DNA of 64,000 bases from UBA4416 sp036676295 (GCA_036676295.1 JAKFDE010000025.1:62001-126000), one strand, 5' to 3'; shown: positions 33,011-45,200, counted from the stretch's first letter. Notes: a model not told the origin generated them from the letters alone. A program made the numbers and translations.

Positions 33011-36000
33011 TTAATTTGGATAAATTGTTATGTGTGGTTCATTTATACGTACAGGCCCTTTAAATATATCAATATTTCTTGGCGTATTATCTATAATAGA
33101 TTTTGAGCCTGGCAAAGAATTTTTAATCTTATTCCATCCCTTATTATTAAGGCCTTGTATTACATAATCCCAATCAGAAAAAGCTCCTGCCGTACCTTTT
33201 GCTCGGCTTCCTACAACTGTAATAGGTTTATTAATACGTTTCGCTGCATTTTTTATTCTTAATACATCTGATACTGATAAAACACTTATTTCACTTGTAG
33301 CAGATATTTTTTCAGCTACTTTTGCACCTTTAAATGCGCCTGTACCTTTAGCTCCAAAAACAGCTACAGCAGCTTGACCACCAAAATTCCCCCAATCATA
33401 CAAGTCAGCACTTACTGCTTTAACGGCAATACCTTTCATAAGAGCTTGTCCATCTTCTGAGAACATTCCTATAGGCGAAGTGTTATAAGCTGTTGCAGCC
33501 ATATTTCTCCATGTCTCACCTTTCCACATATCGCTTACAAAAAACTCCACAGTACCAACAACGCCATCACGAACACCTGAACTGACACCTGTTAACGCAT
33601 AAGCAACATCTCCTTGATTTTTTACAATATTTCTAAAAGAATTATCAAACTCTTTATCATGACCAATAGCTTGTTCCCACCAGTTTCCGTTTGATGCACT
33701 CTTTATGAAGTTTGCATATTCCGCTCCCAAATTGTTAAACTTGGCATTAATTTCCATTTGCTCTTCACCGCAAGTAGCGCACACAGCCTGTAATGCTTTT
33801 GGTCCTCCACCCGATAAATCTTCGCCGTAAACATTTACTTCACCTAAATTTGTTCCGAACCCCCATGTATTAATAAAGCCCATTATCGCGTCAAATCCTG
33901 GGAATATATCCCAACCTCCGTTAGGGTCAGTCATACTAATTGGGTTATTACCCATTGATAAATAAGGGCTATTATGTTGTCCCATAGGGTCTGGGTTATA
34001 CCATCTGCCTAATCGTGCATCATACTGTCTTAATTCAAAGTTCAATAAATTAGTCTCCGCATCTTTCTCAATACCTTGGTATGCGTAAGGCACACCAAGA
34101 GAGTTCACATAATTACGTCCTGGGAGTGTACCTCCATGAGGGTAATAATCGGTGTAGCTAATAGTTTCAGCTAAACCTGTGGTTCCGTTTTTAGCAACAA
34201 CCGCTCTTGTATTACCTAAATGATCTGAGAGTTCGTATAAGGCTTTGTTACTGGCGACATTAAACACTCCCATACGTCCGGCGGCATATAAGCTTAATTC
34301 TTTTGTTACAATTGGCGCCTCTTCTAATAATAAATCTTTGGTATATGTAGCTAACAGCATTCCGCCTGCATCATAGCTGTAATAAGTAGCTTGTATTGCC
34401 ACAGGTATCATTCCGGTAGCATAGGTTATTTTAGAATAACGTAAGCCTTTATCATTATAAGAGAATGTGGCAATATTATTTCCGTTACTTAATTTATAAA
34501 CACGAGTCGTAAGCCCCGAAGCATTATATTCAAAACCCTGATCTTCTTGTTTATTTTGTATAAGCTCCCCAATTTCATTATACACGTAATTATTATTATC
34601 CGTTTGGTTTGGCAAATTAAACTCAGCGGTATAACCTCCTGTATTGGTAGAAACATCACCTACTTTTAGTAAACGGTTTTTTAGAGTAGTGCTGTAATTA
34701 TAGGTTAAATCATCTAACAAATGTGCGGATCCTGAACCATTTGGTGCAGCATAGCGTTTAAGACTTTGCATGTTGCCGTTTTTATCGTAGCTCAAATTTT
34801 GCAATTTGTATTCAGGTAAACTGGTAAAATTAGCATTAACCCCGGTTGTTGGTAAAACAGTACCAAATTGCGCTCCTGTTAACTGATACAATTCATTATA
34901 ATCGTACTCATACATTAAAGGGTTATTACTGTAATTATCCGTAGCACCTGTTGGCAGTTTAGTGTGCCAGGTTGTGTTTTTTATTAAGCCTGAATAACTG
35001 ATGTTGTTTGGTTCAAAATTACTGTTGTAAACATAGGATTTAATAACAGAACTATTTCTCACATAATCGTTATTGTAATATTGCAACATTAAACTAAAGA
35101 CATCAGCACTTACATTAGCATTTGGCCCTGTAGCATAACCATCCAATCCAGGATCCTGATTAGTAGCATTACTCATTGGGTTATTAATACTCTTTAGCAT
35201 ACCACCTATTGTATATACATAATCCAGGCCTTGCAAGTTACCACCAAGCACTGTTCGCTTTAATGGGCCATGCAAATAATAGCTGTAGTTTGCCATTTCA
35301 TTTAAGTATAAACCATCTCCTACAATATATCTTCCCCACTTAGCCATTTTTAAACGCTCGTCGGCATCATAACTAAACGTATGGTACATGTTATCTGTTT
35401 TGCCTTCCTGATAAATGCTTTGTAATAATTTACCTCTAAAATCGTAAGCATAATTAATGGTTTTGTAACCTAAAGCTGTACTGTGTGAAACTGACCATTT
35501 TTGTCTTCCCAGTTCGTCATAACTATACCAGGTTGTTGTATTGTCATTATACGTTTTTGAAACTTTAGCTCCAGTAAATTTTTGTTTATAATTTGTGTTA
35601 GCAATATCTATTGGTAATTGTGCATCGGCATTATCATACTCAATAAATGTTTTTTCGAAAATATGACCATCATGATAGACCTCAGTAGTATTAGCCAAAG
35701 CGGCAGTACCAATAGAAATATATCCAGTAGGAACAGATACAGGGTTTAAATAATATTCATCATAGTTTTGAAACTTATAAGGAGTACCTCCACTTGTTGG
35801 TCCGCCATTATTAGGATCATACTCACCAGTAATAATTGCTCTACCTAATTTATCGTAAACAATACAATTAAATTTACCGCCATTAGCACGTTGTTTGTCA
35901 TTTTGAGTGAATAGTAATTTATCTTCTTTTTGATCATACACATAATCTACACGGCCTTCGTCTTCACTTACACTAGCCATTAAACGATCGATCTCATCCC

Positions 36001-39000
36001 AATAATATTTATTAGCTAATTTTACGGGAATAGGAGTTCCTTCGGTAGTTAAGGCTGTTAAAACAACTTGTGGATGAATTACGCCAGACAATGTATTAAC
36101 ATCAATCAAATCTGAATTATCCAGAAAAACATCTCCGGCACATTGATCATACATATCATCATGCATGTCTGAACCATATAGGATCACTTTAATTTCGGGT
36201 CTCAGGGAAATGGCTTTAGTTCCGGCAGGTATCCCATCCAGCATTATCGGAGGATGAGCTTCTTTCCAACTTCCATCATCATCCGGCCCTATTCTACATA
36301 CAACTCCACCAGTTGTTGTATCTTGAGTTTGCATCTCAACATCAAATTCAAAAGGAATAGAATCCATTGGTAGTTTAACAAAACTACCATTGTTTAATTC
36401 AGCATAAGCTGTATAATTACCTTTACAGATAAGTTTTTTTCCTAGTAAGGCATATTGTGGTAAATACCTGTTTATTGAATCGATCTTATTATAATAAACC
36501 GCTGCCGTAGAATCTAAATAACCATTATTAACACCTGCACTATCTGAAATTAATATAATTGTACTATCGTTATATGCTAGTGGCGGATTGGCAACAAAAT
36601 ACAAGGAATCTTCTATTCTTTTTTCTGCTAATGTTTGAAACACCAAATTAGAATTTGTAAAATTCATTTGAAAAATTGTATCAACTGAATGACTAACCTC
36701 CAAATAAATATCTTTGTTTGCTGCTCCTCTGGTCTCATCATTAAAATTGATGCTAACCACCGATTTATCAGTATCGCATGTTACCGGAGTTTCGCCTTGA
36801 CCAGAAGTTCTTTGTGCTAAATAAGGTAAGGTTAAACAAGTAACATCATTAGGAGCAGCATTACCTAATAAGCGGCCTTTTCTATCATAAAAATATAAAG
36901 TCCATTGCGAATAATCTACTTGCACAGATGCTGAAATTGGATGTGTCGGTGTATAGTTTGAATTCACAAAACTATAGCCTAATTGCAAATGCAAACTTCT
37001 GTTTTCGTAGGTTCCCAAAAATGTGATTAAACCTGTAGCATCATCATAGGTAAAATCAGTACCAATGATCAATACATAACCCGTTTGCGCATCAATTAAA
37101 GCAGGAATCACATTTGTATAAGTCTCTCCTGCTAAAGACTTTTCATATAGCTTAAATGTGTTGGCTTTGTTTTTTGGAATATAAATAGTTTCTAATGTTT
37201 TTTTGAAGCCCGGAACAAACAATTGTTTTATATCGTCATGCACCACACAGTTTGATCCATCACCGGTAATACAAGTAGCAATAGTTTGTCCACTGGAATT
37301 AGAGTAAGTGATTTGATCTTTACCATCGGGGTTAATACTAATGGTTTTAAAGAGTTGTAAATTATGAGTCAGATTTCCTATTAACTGAGGTTTAACTGTG
37401 AAATCTTTTTCTAATTCATACGTACGATAAGGAAATACATAATTCAATTCATTAGTTGAAGGATCGGCGGTACTGATTGGAGTGCTTGTATAAATAAATT
37501 TAGTTTCATGATTAGATCCCATGTAATGGTTTTGTCCAACACCTGAACTTCTTTTTACCCTACCTGTAGGATCATTGTAAAATTCTGAACGAACGTAGGG
37601 ATAATCATCAGAGGCTACTAAGGGTTCGATATTATTATTTTCGCTATAGTACCAACCCAATTTCCCTTGGGTGTCTTCGTCAACAGCAACTGGATGATTA
37701 ATGTCGCCCGGAGCGTTATAACCATCAATTGCCGAACTACCCGGTGCAGCAACACCAATAGGGTTATCAAAATAACGATGTGTATATGGCTGATCAGTTG
37801 CTGCTTCAACAAAATCAGGCACATAACAAATATTAGAATTAAATGAAGGGGCAGGTAATGTTTGGCCTACAGCACGGCCATAACCATCATATAACGGTTC
37901 TGAAACTAATACGTTATTCTCGCTAAATAATTTGGTTTGAGATTGAATGGTACGCCCCAACATATCCATATACTCCTTACTTTCACTTTTAATGATTTCA
38001 TTTTCATCAAAACTACGTGAGCATACCCAATTTAGATTTGGTTCGTTAATGCATACATAATAAGGTCGTCTTGCATAATCAAAACCTTGTGTTGATGTTA
38101 AGCCACCTATACTACGTAAAGCAGAAGAGCCTGATAAAACAAATACTGAATTTAATAATTGTTGATTGTAACTTGAAAAGTTTTCAGAAGCTATCAATGT
38201 GTTGTTTTGATATAATTTAATCAACTCACTCTCTCTTTGCATTCTAAAGACATCGCCTACTTTATAGGTAATAACCTGTGTTGAAGTATAACCCTTAAAT
38301 CCTATTTTAACAATACCATCTTTAAAAGAAACCAAATGTAAGTAGTTATAAGCTGCAGATAAATTGCTTTGTCCGCCACTAAATCTATTATATAACAAAG
38401 AATCTGCATACTTTAATTTATCGGTAAGGCTTTGATCCTTTACCAAGGGTACAGAATAATCGGCATCAATTTCATTTGAAGCAAATCCTAAAAAGCCAAA
38501 AGCCGAATTTTGATTATAATTTGCAATCGTTAATTCTGTCCAACCATTTATGCCGGATGGAATCGTATTATATGATACTAAAGTAGCCGCAGAATCTGGT
38601 AGTGTACTAGTATAAGTATCATCATTAACCGAAATATTTTTCTGAAAACGCCAATTGTTTTTTAAGCCTAAATAAACCGGCACAGTTAAGGTATCATTTA
38701 ATGAATCTCTAACTAATGCGTGGTAAATTCCCGGAGATAAATTTGTTTTTAAAGTCTCATTTCCTGTCAACTCTACCCAGCTAATTGTGTACGGTTTTTT
38801 CCCTCCACCCGGCACAATCGCCGCTAAAGCAGAACTAGGAGAATCATAAACGGCATGTTCTTTAATTACGCTTGCGCTTAAAGGTGTAAAACTACAACCA
38901 ACGTTTACCAATTTGTTTTGGTAATACGATATGGCTTTTAATTTAAATACTTTTGGCCCAATGTTAGCATTTGTAACAGTTCTTAATAAAATTCCATTTA

Positions 39001-41818
39001 CTCTGTAATTAATAGTATTTCCTATACGTTCAATTCTTAAAACATCTCCTTTACGATAAGGGATGTAAAACTGAGCTGTTGTTCCACTTTCAATATAACT
39101 AAACCACCAATAACCATTATTATATCCGTAATTAAAACCATAGTTTATATCGTTAGATATTAAGGGATTATTGGCTGCATTATCTATTAACCCTATATAA
39201 AAAGGATTCACAGGATCCTGAATCACATATTCAAACCAACCATCTGTATTGGCATTTAATACATTTTTACTACAAGCATAACCAAAATTATTAGTGCTTG
39301 GTCCAGTAGATATCAAAGAATCATTTCTTGAAAAGCAATACTGGTTAAAATCTTTCCAAAGTGTTTTATAACCAACATTATAATTATAAATGCTTTTATT
39401 CAATTGACCATCTGCAATTGTAACTGAATAAGTGCCATTTGAAAGAGCAGTTACTGAATTTGATGTGACATTACTGGTTTGCCAAGTATAAGAATGTGTT
39501 CCTGATAACCGAGGTGTTAATTGAATGCTAGCATCATTCACTCCAACACTACTTGCATGACGTATAACAGGTTGTACTTCTACATAATTACTAAATGCAA
39601 TTGTATCGCGTTTACTAAAGCTGCAACCAACATCAACCAGTCTGTTTGTATTACCTGTTACACCGGCAAGATTAGCTTTTATTTTGAATGTTTTTTGAGA
39701 AATGCTGCTGTTTGTAACACTTCGTACCACAACACCATTTATTTTATAATATATTGTATTGCCTACACGTTCAATCCTAATCCTATCGCCTAGATTTGGA
39801 TTAACATATATATTTGCTTGAGTACCATTTTCATAATATTGTAAACTACCAACTTGCTGAAAAAAGTAAATACCATAATCAATATCAGAAAATGATGGGC
39901 CTGGCGAAATGCTATCCGTAAAACCAATATAATAATAATAGTTTGACTGAAAAAGGTATTCAAACCAACCATCGGTATTTGGGAGTAAGGTATTTTTACT
40001 GACTGCATTAGAGTATATATAATTTATTCCAGATGTTGACCTCAAAGTATCACTGTTTACATAACAGCGATTTAAATTGGTCCATTGAACTTTATACCCA
40101 ACTTCATACTTATAATAACTCTTGTTACTTAAACTATCCTGTGCTATAACAGAATAAATCCCATTAGCAAGGCTTGTAATGGAGCTCGAATTAACTGAAC
40201 CGGGTGTCCAAGTATAAGATGATGAAATACCATTTTTTAATTTTAGGCTAAGGCTACCATCATTTATTCCAGGTCCTGTGTTATGTTTAACAGTTGGAAT
40301 AACTTTTACATAATTTTGAAAAGTAATACTATCTTGTTTGCTAGAACTACAACCTATATCAACCAATCTAGTAGCTTGTAAACTTGCTTTTAATTTCCAG
40401 TTTTTTTGAGAAATACCACTAACAGTTACTGTTCTAAATAACACTCCATTAATTTTATAATTAACTGTATTTCCAATTCGTTCGACTCTAACTAAATCAC
40501 CAACGTTAGCTATTTGCAAACTCACCGTTGTGCCATTTTGGTAACTATTAATGTACCCTGTATTTCCAGCATAATAAATTCCATAATCTATATCAGAAGC
40601 TAATCCTGTAATAGGAGCAATACTATCAGTAAATCCAATCGTGTAATAGTTAGATAACGAAGAACTCACAACATATTCAAACCAACCGTCTGTATTAGCC
40701 ACTAAAGTATTTTTACTGGATGCATTAGCGTTGATACCCGTAGAGGTTGAATTAGAAAACAAAGAATCATTTCTGAATGTTGCTCTATCTAAATTAGTCC
40801 ATTGAGCTTTGTAACCAATATTGTACTTATATGTACTTTGATTATTTAAATCATCTTTTATGGTAAGCGTATATATGCCATCTGAAAGGGAAGTAATAGA
40901 AGAAGTATTTGCGCCACCTGGCTGCCAGGTATAACTATACGTACCGGCTATCTTTGGTGTAATACTTATACTACCATCATTAATTCCAATACCACTATTA
41001 TGCTTAATTAATGGAGTAGCCAAAACATAATTAATAAACGAAATATTGTCGGTATTAGCAAAGCTACAACCAACATTCACTAATCTATTTGTGTTATATT
41101 GTAAATTAGCTTTTAATTTTAATCGTTTTTGTGAAATCCCCGAAACTGTTGTTGATCTTTTTAAAACATTATTAACTAAATATTTAATAACATCTCCTAC
41201 CCTTTCAACCTTAACAACATCTCCAATTTTAGGAGTAGCTAAATAACCCGTTGACCCATTTTCCCAATAATTAATATAGTCGCTGCTGCCACCAGAAAAA
41301 TAAATACCATAATCTAAATCATATGCTCTATTTGAATTTGGAGATAAACTATCTGTAAAACAAACATAATAATTAAGTCCATTTAAATTATCAAACACAT
41401 ATTCAAACCATCCGTCAGTATTTGGCAACAACGTATTTTTACTACACGCTGTACCAAATAAATTGCTGGCAGGTTGGGTTGAAACTAAAGAATCATTTCT
41501 ATAGTAAGCATTCGACAAATTAGTCCACAATACCTTATAACCTAAACTATATACATTAGTATAAGTTTGCGCACTTGCACTTAAAACATTTAAAGAGTAT
41601 GAGCCTACAGCAATGTTAGTAACATCTTTAGTGTTGGCGGCTCCTGGGTTCCATGTATATGTATAGGGAGCTGTACTACCTGATACGGTTAAGTTAATAT
41701 TACCAACTGTATCGATACCATCGGGTATTAAATGGTCAACTTTTGCTAAAACAGATACTTGTGCATTCAGAGAATTGACACTAAGTAGCAGTAATGATAA
41801 TGTTCTGATAAATTTCAT
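33011..41818 (-). CDS. Giant secreted RHS-repeat protein with C-terminal nucleotidyltransferase toxin domain
   Basis: This 2935-residue protein has a signal peptide (KFIRTLSLLLLSVNSLNAQ). Four tandem units of about 240 residues begin with GYKxxW at 93, 335, 574 and 816, and a fifth, diverged, begins near 1050. Each unit carries the phrases NTDGWFEY, DYGI and VERxG. A DUF6443/RHS region follows, ending in the RHS-associated core (YELSDHLGNTRAVVA, later RYYNPDP-like RWYNPDP). The last 75 residues hold GSRAKG (2870-2875), D2882-x-D2884 in SDWDYVI and D2917 in RNIDIF, a complete nucleotidyltransferase triad. I infer a shell-like RHS cage delivering a nucleotide- or RNA-modifying toxin. It has no T9SS-type C-terminal sorting domain. 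Confidence 0.88.
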   Translation of the reverse strand: MKFIRTLSLLLLSVNSLNAQVSVLAKVDHLIPDGIDTVGNINLTVSGSTAPYTYTWNPGAANTKDVTNIAVGSYSLNVLSASAQTYTNVYSLGYKVLWTNLSNAYYRNDSLVSTQPASNLFGTACSKNTLLPNTDGWFEYVFDNLNGLNYYVCFTDSLSPNSNRAYDLDYGIYFSGGSSDYINYWENGSTGYLATPKIGDVVKVERVGDVIKYLVNNVLKRSTTVSGISQKRLKLKANLQYNTNRLVNVGCSFANTDNISFINYVLATPLIKHNSGIGINDGSISITPKIAGTYSYTWQPGGANTSSITSLSDGIYTLTIKDDLNNQSTYKYNIGYKAQWTNLDRATFRNDSLFSNSTSTGINANASSKNTLVANTDGWFEYVVSSSLSNYYTIGFTDSIAPITGLASDIDYGIYYAGNTGYINSYQNGTTVSLQIANVGDLVRVERIGNTVNYKINGVLFRTVTVSGISQKNWKLKASLQATRLVDIGCSSSKQDSITFQNYVKVIPTVKHNTGPGINDGSLSLKLKNGISSSYTWTPGSVNSSSITSLANGIYSVIAQDSLSNKSYYKYEVGYKVQWTNLNRCYVNSDTLRSTSGINYIYSNAVSKNTLLPNTDGWFEYLFQSNYYYYIGFTDSISPGPSFSDIDYGIYFFQQVGSLQYYENGTQANIYVNPNLGDRIRIERVGNTIYYKINGVVVRSVTNSSISQKTFKIKANLAGVTGNTNRLVDVGCSFSKRDTIAFSNYVEVQPVIRHASSVGVNDASIQLTPRLSGTHSYTWQTSNVTSNSVTALSNGTYSVTIADGQLNKSIYNYNVGYKTLWKDFNQYCFSRNDSLISTGPSTNNFGYACSKNVLNANTDGWFEYVIQDPVNPFYIGLIDNAANNPLISNDINYGFNYGYNNGYWWFSYIESGTTAQFYIPYRKGDVLRIERIGNTINYRVNGILLRTVTNANIGPKVFKLKAISYYQNKLVNVGCSFTPLSASVIKEHAVYDSPSSALAAIVPGGGKKPYTISWVELTGNETLKTNLSPGIYHALVRDSLNDTLTVPVYLGLKNNWRFQKNISVNDDTYTSTLPDSAATLVSYNTIPSGINGWTELTIANYNQNSAFGFLGFASNEIDADYSVPLVKDQSLTDKLKYADSLLYNRFSGGQSNLSAAYNYLHLVSFKDGIVKIGFKGYTSTQVITYKVGDVFRMQRESELIKLYQNNTLIASENFSSYNQQLLNSVFVLSGSSALRSIGGLTSTQGFDYARRPYYVCINEPNLNWVCSRSFDENEIIKSESKEYMDMLGRTIQSQTKLFSENNVLVSEPLYDGYGRAVGQTLPAPSFNSNICYVPDFVEAATDQPYTHRYFDNPIGVAAPGSSAIDGYNAPGDINHPVAVDEDTQGKLGWYYSENNNIEPLVASDDYPYVRSEFYNDPTGRVKRSSGVGQNHYMGSNHETKFIYTSTPISTADPSTNELNYVFPYRTYELEKDFTVKPQLIGNLTHNLQLFKTISINPDGKDQITYSNSSGQTIATCITGDGSNCVVHDDIKQLFVPGFKKTLETIYIPKNKANTFKLYEKSLAGETYTNVIPALIDAQTGYVLIIGTDFTYDDATGLITFLGTYENRSLHLQLGYSFVNSNYTPTHPISASVQVDYSQWTLYFYDRKGRLLGNAAPNDVTCLTLPYLAQRTSGQGETPVTCDTDKSVVSINFNDETRGAANKDIYLEVSHSVDTIFQMNFTNSNLVFQTLAEKRIEDSLYFVANPPLAYNDSTIILISDSAGVNNGYLDSTAAVYYNKIDSINRYLPQYALLGKKLICKGNYTAYAELNNGSFVKLPMDSIPFEFDVEMQTQDTTTGGVVCRIGPDDDGSWKEAHPPIMLDGIPAGTKAISLRPEIKVILYGSDMHDDMYDQCAGDVFLDNSDLIDVNTLSGVIHPQVVLTALTTEGTPIPVKLANKYYWDEIDRLMASVSEDEGRVDYVYDQKEDKLLFTQNDKQRANGGKFNCIVYDKLGRAIITGEYDPNNGGPTSGGTPYKFQNYDEYYLNPVSVPTGYISIGTAALANTTEVYHDGHIFEKTFIEYDNADAQLPIDIANTNYKQKFTGAKVSKTYNDNTTTWYSYDELGRQKWSVSHSTALGYKTINYAYDFRGKLLQSIYQEGKTDNMYHTFSYDADERLKMAKWGRYIVGDGLYLNEMANYSYYLHGPLKRTVLGGNLQGLDYVYTIGGMLKSINNPMSNATNQDPGLDGYATGPNANVSADVFSLMLQYYNNDYVRNSSVIKSYVYNSNFEPNNISYSGLIKNTTWHTKLPTGATDNYSNNPLMYEYDYNELYQLTGAQFGTVLPTTGVNANFTSLPEYKLQNLSYDKNGNMQSLKRYAAPNGSGSAHLLDDLTYNYSTTLKNRLLKVGDVSTNTGGYTAEFNLPNQTDNNNYVYNEIGELIQNKQEDQGFEYNASGLTTRVYKLSNGNNIATFSYNDKGLRYSKITYATGMIPVAIQATYYSYDAGGMLLATYTKDLLLEEAPIVTKELSLYAAGRMGVFNVASNKALYELSDHLGNTRAVVAKNGTTGLAETISYTDYYPHGGTLPGRNYVNSLGVPYAYQGIEKDAETNLLNFELRQYDARLGRWYNPDPMGQHNSPYLSMGNNPISMTDPNGGWDIFPGFDAIMGFINTWGFGTNLGEVNVYGEDLSGGGPKALQAVCATCGEEQMEINAKFNNLGAEYANFIKSASNGNWWEQAIGHDKEFDNSFRNIVKNQGDVAYALTGVSSGVRDGVVGTVEFFVSDMWKGETWRNMAATAYNTSPIGMFSEDGQALMKGIAVKAVSADLYDWGNFGGQAAVAVFGAKGTGAFKGAKVAEKISATSEISVLSVSDVLRIKNAAKRINKPITVVGSRAKGTAGAFSDWDYVIQGLNNKGWNKIKNSLPGSKSIIDNTPRNIDIFKGPVRINEPHITIYPN

Positions 41819-41839
41819 ATATAGAATGAATACGTGTTA

Positions 41840-42277
41840 TTAATGAGCTTCTGAAAATATTTCTGATTGATTTCCTTGTTGATCTTCCGTAATTAATTGA
41901 AATAAATACAAATTCAATGGTATTTGAACAGATGGAGTTATCTGAAATATTCCTTGTTGATCTTTATAAAAAACCACTTTACCTGATTGATCTTGAATAG
42001 GTAACGAGCTCAACAAATAATTCACATCAATCATGACTGAACTATTAGTTTCATTAATTACTTTAAGATAAAGCTTAGATACGGCAGTTTCATTTTTTAA
42101 CTGAACCGTAAATTGAGGAAAATACATTATGTTTTCAGTACCCATTATTTCAGCACCTTCAACTTGTTTATAGGACACTTCCAGTTTTCCAATCGTTGAA
42201 TGATCTATTGTTTGGGCCACAGTTTTTGTAACTGAAAATAAAATAATAAGGCCAGTAAGGTATTTTAAAAATTTCAT
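41840..42277 (-). CDS. Small exported protein of the RHS operon
   Basis: This is a 145-residue protein from the ATG at 42277, chosen because it gives a clean signal peptide (KFLKYLTGLIILFSVTKTVAQ) and starts 4 bases after the 1553-residue gene's stop; a longer frame begins at 42295. The rest is beta-rich (FTVQLKNETAVSKLYLKVIN) with no recognised domain. It lies between the two giant genes, so it is probably a secreted or periplasmic accessory of the RHS complex. Confidence 0.65.
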   Translation of the reverse strand: MKFLKYLTGLIILFSVTKTVAQTIDHSTIGKLEVSYKQVEGAEIMGTENIMYFPQFTVQLKNETAVSKLYLKVINETNSSVMIDVNYLLSSLPIQDQSGKVVFYKDQQGIFQITPSVQIPLNLYLFQLITEDQQGNQSEIFSEAH

Positions 42278-42281
42278 GTTT

Positions 42282-45200
42282 TTAAGGTTTAGCAAAATGA
42301 TAAGTGTTTTCTGTTACTTTTTTTGTACCACCGGCATACTCTTTGTAAGTCGTTACAATTCTTCCTGCATTATCATAGTTATACAACGTAGCAAAATTTT
42401 CATTGTCTAACTGTGCAATTAATAATCCTGTTTTTTCATTATACACATTTCCTGTGATTACGGCATCTTTAGGATGAAAACTCAGATCATCAAAATAAGC
42501 ATTGCTGGCAGCTCCAGGATTTGTAAGATAAACAGACATATTATGAGTTCCTGTTACATTAAAATCCTGTGGCACTTCAATTTCCGTCGACATTAAAACC
42601 CAGTCGCCAACTGTTATATTAGAAGCATCTGATCGGGCAATTGTTTTTGTTACCGATAGTGGAGTTTGACCTGAACCTGTAGTACCTGTTAATTGAATAT
42701 TTAAAGCAGCAGTTGAAGGACTATTTTTGTGAACCCATACTTTAGCCATATAAGTTCTTCCAACTTCAAAATTTTCAGCACTGAATTTTGGTCCAGTAGT
42801 ATTTGCTGTAACAGAAGCAAAATAATAGCCCGTATGTGGTTTAATAAGTGAGCCATTTCCGGTTACTAAAGACGTCGAACGCAAATCGCCATTTATAATT
42901 TCTCCACCAAAATGAATAAGTGTAGGGGTGGCATGAAACTGATCTTCAAAACTTGAGAAAGCAAATGAGTTATAATTTGCATTAGAAATATCGGCTAATT
43001 TGTAACGATTATTATATCCCCATTTAGAAGCTGTTTTTCGGTTATTCAATCCCATTTCTTCAATGCGATTGTTTTCAGTATCATATAAAGTTCCTGTAGA
43101 AGTTTTACGCCAATCTGTAGCTTGAGGAACTATAGAATAATGCACATCGTCATCTAATAAACGAGAATATGTTTCGTTTAAACGGTACCATGATTTGGTA
43201 ATATCAGCATTCTCATATTTATTATTAGAATTACTATACTGTCGCGTAGGGTAAGAATTTGAATAAGTTACGTAAGAATCAGCGATCACAAATTTATCTC
43301 TTTTAACAATCTTAGATCCAACACTTAAACTAGGTTGATTTTTATAAATCTCATTTTGTGTTTTTAACCCTAAAACTGAATACGTTGATGTAGCGTAAGC
43401 TAATGTTTTGAAATTTGTAAAAGTTCCTTTTGTTGGATCGGTTGTTTTGGTTTGCACAGGCATTCCTGTATATGGATCTCTGAATTGAACATCACTCGTG
43501 AAATTAATGCCATTATTAGTAGTAATTGTACTTTTTAAATAACAACTGTAGTTATTATTTTCCGAAAAACTATAGTTGTAAGTATCAGTACTCGTCAACT
43601 TTAGTACCGCTGTACAGCCGGAATAAATACCTTGGCTTATCGTACGAGTTATGTAATCATAAAACTCATCCTTTTCAGGAGGTGACATATTTATGAATTT
43701 TTCGCGGATATAATTATTTGCTTCATAAATATAATGGGTAGAATTTACTAAAATGCCATTAGCGTTTAATACCTCTGTTTTAGCAAGTTTGCCAAGCAAG
43801 ACAACATTACTATTTGACAAAGCTAAATCCATAAGAATTTGACTAAAATAATTTTTTCCATCCCATCCTGCTCCTGATGCACTGGTAAAATAACTACCCG
43901 CCGACTGATAACAATCAGTCCCACTTGGTCCACCGGCAGATACAATTTGCGCGTTTAAGGACTTAGGTAGAGTGCTAACAGACACTCGAGTATTATTTGT
44001 AGTAATAATTGGATTAGGGATTACTGAATTATTATATGATTGAACAATGGAGCCTGAATTTTCTCCATTTTGATTGACAGATGATTGCGTAAAATTATCA
44101 TAACCTACTAATCCATTTAACGATGAATTCAGGTTTGTTTTATTATTAAAAACTAAATCAAAATTAGATGGCCCTGAAATTGAAGAAAATACTATAGGCT
44201 TAGGCACAACAGGGCAATAACCTGCGCCATAAGTAAATTTTTGTGAATAAGTATCATTTTTAAACGGTTCCACAACATCAATTTGTTTAACCCTAACACC
44301 TCCGCCATATAAATAATCTCTAAACGCAACTAAATAATTCATTCCATAGTCATTAGTGTATTGCTCAGAATAAGTATCTGTGGTTAATTTACAGATCATC
44401 GTATATTCAGATTGAATTCCAATAAAATTATTTCCATTAGTATTTCCACATCTAATTAATCTCTTAGTTGCTGGCGGAGAATAAGAACTATTTCCGCCAT
44501 TGTAAATAATAGTTGCAGGCGTACAAGTTCCAATTTTATTTAAAACAAGATAATTACCCGCATAACCAGCTGATAAACTGGCGTTAATATCTGAATCATA
44601 ATAACTAATTGTATTATTAGTCTGATTCATGGAGCTTATTGGAAAAATGATATATGGCTTTGTTGAGGCAAATGGTTGTTGAGAAAATAAAGGAATGGGA
44701 TAAAATAACGGTTCGTCACTAAACCCTTCTTTATGATACATATCCGATTCATATTGAATTTTAATTTTTCCACCTAAAGAGGTATTAATTTCTTTTAAAG
44801 ACCATGCATCTACATCATCTTTAGAAGCTAATGTAACATAATGGCTATCTATGTAATCTTTTTTGTGATAACCCCACAGATCATATTTATCAGCATTAAA
44901 ATCGGGATTTTTTAAAGAGTTCGCCTCATCATATCCAAAATCTATTGATGGAGTTATTTTTTCAGCATTTAAATCATAATAATTGATTTTTTTCAAAGTT
45001 AGTTTTCCACTAGTATTATCTGAGGGAGAAGTGACAGAATAAATGTTTTTGCAAACAATATTATTTCCATTTACAGAATTATATTGAGTAGAACCATATT
45101 CATTTGTTGTTAAAAACGAATTATTAATATTTCCTGTGTATTTTTTCGCTAAAGAATAATCAGTCACCAACTCAACTGTTTTTAAAGCTGCAACATCAAT

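Noticed and set aside
39521..39793. Plus-strand open frame opposite the RHS gene
   Set aside because: It is antisense to the repeat region of the 2935-residue gene and is explained by the repeated codons there.
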